Under the pieces are notes generated by a model. That model searched no databases, was not told the origin of the DNA, and was given only the letters and a program-made list of their open reading frames with translations. A DNA stretch of 6,852 nucleotides from positions 1 to 6,852 of the forward strand of contig VGNW01000122.1 in the NCBI GenBank assembly GCA_016865955.1, read 5' to 3'. This DNA comes from Chloroflexota bacterium (GTDB lineage: Bacteria; Chloroflexota; Dehalococcoidia; SZUA-161). Shown here one piece after another: positions 6,452-6,852 of the stretch; the stretch's first letter is position 1; every line of letters starts with the position of its first letter. The position numbers and the translations under genes are program-made.

Positions 6452-6465
6452 TCAAGGTTTCTTGA
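6452..6465. promoter_or_regulatory. Small inverted repeat next to the -35 region (possible operator)
   Basis: TCAAG-GTTT-CTTGA forms perfect 5-base arms around a 4-base centre, directly upstream of the -35 region of the operon promoter. This is where an activator, or a repressor reaching over the -35, could bind. Arms this short can arise by chance, and no regulator gene is present in the window. Confidence 0.25.
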
Positions 6466-6549
6466 ATTTTGTCCCGTACTTGTCTAAATAGTCAGTTGGC
6501 GCTGTTGTCCAACCTTTTCCGATTCCGTTATATGAGTCGATGCGCAGGA

Positions 6550-6578
6550 TTGTTACAGAGGCTGCGGAGTGATATAAT
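6550..6578 (+). promoter_or_regulatory. Outward-facing sigma-70-type promoter
   Basis: TTGTTA (6550-6555) and a perfect TATAAT (6573-6578) are separated by exactly 17 bases on the plus strand, the ideal spacing. Transcription would begin near 6585 and run away from the operon. No protein frame of useful length follows within the window, so the product is either a non-coding RNA or the leader of a gene beyond the right edge. Confidence 0.5.
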
Positions 6579-6590
6579 TAAGTGGTAGAC

Positions 6591-6617
6591 ATAAATAAAA
6601 ACCCCGCCCGCCGGGAT
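6591..6617 (-). terminator. Intrinsic terminator-like hairpin on the minus strand
   Basis: Read on the minus strand, CCCG (6612-6615) pairs with CGGG (6603-6606) around a 5-base loop. The stem extends by a T-G and an A-T pair to 6617 and 6601. A T-rich tail, TTTTT-A-TTT, follows at 6601-6593. It lies upstream of the operon promoter and would stop minus-strand transcription entering from beyond the right edge, marking the boundary of the operon. The stem is short but GC-rich. Confidence 0.4.
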
Positions 6618-6767
6618 GTTTTCCTCTCTTTCTCCTGTTCCAGCGTGTGCGGCCCTGCCAGATTCTTAAGAACCTCGCGAATCTACTGCATCGAGTCAAG
6701 GCTGACAATGCCGATACAATGTTATGAGGTCGTTTAGCAATGGTCTGTTTCGGTTGTATTCTTCCCC

Positions 6768-6801
6768 ACAGGGCTTTTTGACCGAGTTTTAGCCCTGTTT
6801 T
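6768..6801 (+). terminator. Hairpin with 8-base perfect arms and short T run
   Basis: ACAGGGCT (6768-6775) and AGCCCTGT (6791-6798) are perfect reverse complements around a 15-base T-rich loop. On the plus strand TTTT (6798-6801) follows at once. The long loop and short T run make it a weaker terminator than usual. It could instead be a structural element of an RNA. Confidence 0.3.
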
Positions 6802-6809
6802 AGGAGGGT

Positions 6810-6835
6810 CAGGCTGGTTCGGTGCCTGCTTTTAT
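6810..6835 (+). terminator. Second small hairpin with T run
   Basis: CAGGC (6810-6814) and GCCTG (6824-6828) pair around a 9-base loop and are followed by CTTTTAT on the plus strand. It is only 9 bases downstream of the stronger hairpin. It may act together with that hairpin as a tandem terminator or be coincidental. Confidence 0.2.
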
Positions 6836-6852
6836 AGCTTCACTTTCTGACC

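Larger units (their letters stand above)
6585..6801 (+). ncRNA. Possible short non-coding transcript or leader, unclassified
   Basis: The region runs from the predicted start of the plus-strand promoter to a hairpin with a T run at 6768-6801, about 217 bases. The longest plus-strand frames seen are trivial, such as a 17-codon frame opening at 6617. I do not recognise a tmRNA, RNase P, SRP, 6S or known riboswitch signature in it. The call rests only on a promoter and a terminator-like end bracketing a gene-free stretch. Confidence 0.2.
6392..6852. other. Gene-free region upstream of the operon
   Basis: All three minus-strand frames and the plus-strand frames were read. No frame combines a start codon, a ribosome site and protein-like composition. 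The stretch holds the operon promoter, a terminator-like hairpin, an outward promoter, and further inverted repeats, including GTTGG (6495-6499) with CCAAC (6509-6513). No tRNA, rRNA, CRISPR repeat or insertion-sequence end was recognised. Confidence 0.6.

Noticed and set aside
6495..6513. GTTGG/CCAAC inverted repeat as a terminator
   Set aside because: The stem is only 5 base pairs with a 9-base loop, and the following T run is short. It is not enough to call.
6578..6682. 34-codon minus-strand stretch (IREVLKNLAGPHTLEQEKER...) that looks somewhat protein-like
   Set aside because: It follows an in-frame TAG with no start codon and runs through the hairpin and the outward promoter's -10 box. 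At most it is a worn gene remnant, and no family could be named.
6553..6831. Open minus-strand frame of about 92 codons in the gene-free region
   Set aside because: It has no ATG, no ribosome site, an Arg/Lys/Pro-rich composition without a recognised domain, and it crosses a terminator-like hairpin.

Overview
This window is a single-strand run of lipid or acyl-CoA catabolism genes. Seven complete genes and one cut by the left edge are all on the minus strand. In transcription order (right to left) they are: a MaoC-type enoyl-CoA hydratase (5957-6391), a DUF35 zinc-ribbon/OB protein (5462-5938), thiolase-fold protein A (4295-5431), thiolase-fold protein B (3091-4257), a second DUF35 protein (2594-3076), two tandem acyl-CoA dehydrogenases (1374-2567 and 152-1333), and the first 29 codons of a third acyl-CoA dehydrogenase (1-87). 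Gaps between genes are 14 to 64 bases, every gene has a Shine-Dalgarno-like sequence, and one good promoter lies just upstream of the maoC-like gene, so this is very probably one operon.

The gene set matches, function by function, the dehydrogenation, hydration and retro-aldol stages of the mycobacterial cholesterol side-chain (igr) pathway: paired acyl-CoA dehydrogenases, a MaoC hydratase, DUF35 and an Ltp2-type thiolase-fold aldolase. Both thiolase-fold proteins lack the cysteine nucleophile of true thiolases, and no 3-hydroxyacyl-CoA dehydrogenase gene is present. Both facts suggest C-C cleavage by retro-aldol chemistry rather than classical thiolysis. The operon also carries two different thiolase/DUF35 sets arranged as a mirror image. 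The substrate cannot be read from the sequence; a branched or alicyclic acyl-CoA is an inference.

The right-hand 460 bases (6392-6852) hold no convincing protein gene. They contain the operon promoter, a minus-strand intrinsic-terminator-like hairpin that would insulate the operon, a well-spaced plus-strand promoter pointing outward, and two hairpins followed by short T runs. Together these could be a short non-coding transcript or the leader of a gene outside the window.

The organism is a bacterium with strong Shine-Dalgarno sequences, TATAAT promoters and roughly balanced base composition. The style of the proteins and the redundancy of acyl-CoA dehydrogenase, thiolase and DUF35 genes recall Dehalococcoidia (Chloroflexota) or other sediment and groundwater anaerobes. 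This is a weak impression from memory, not a proof.
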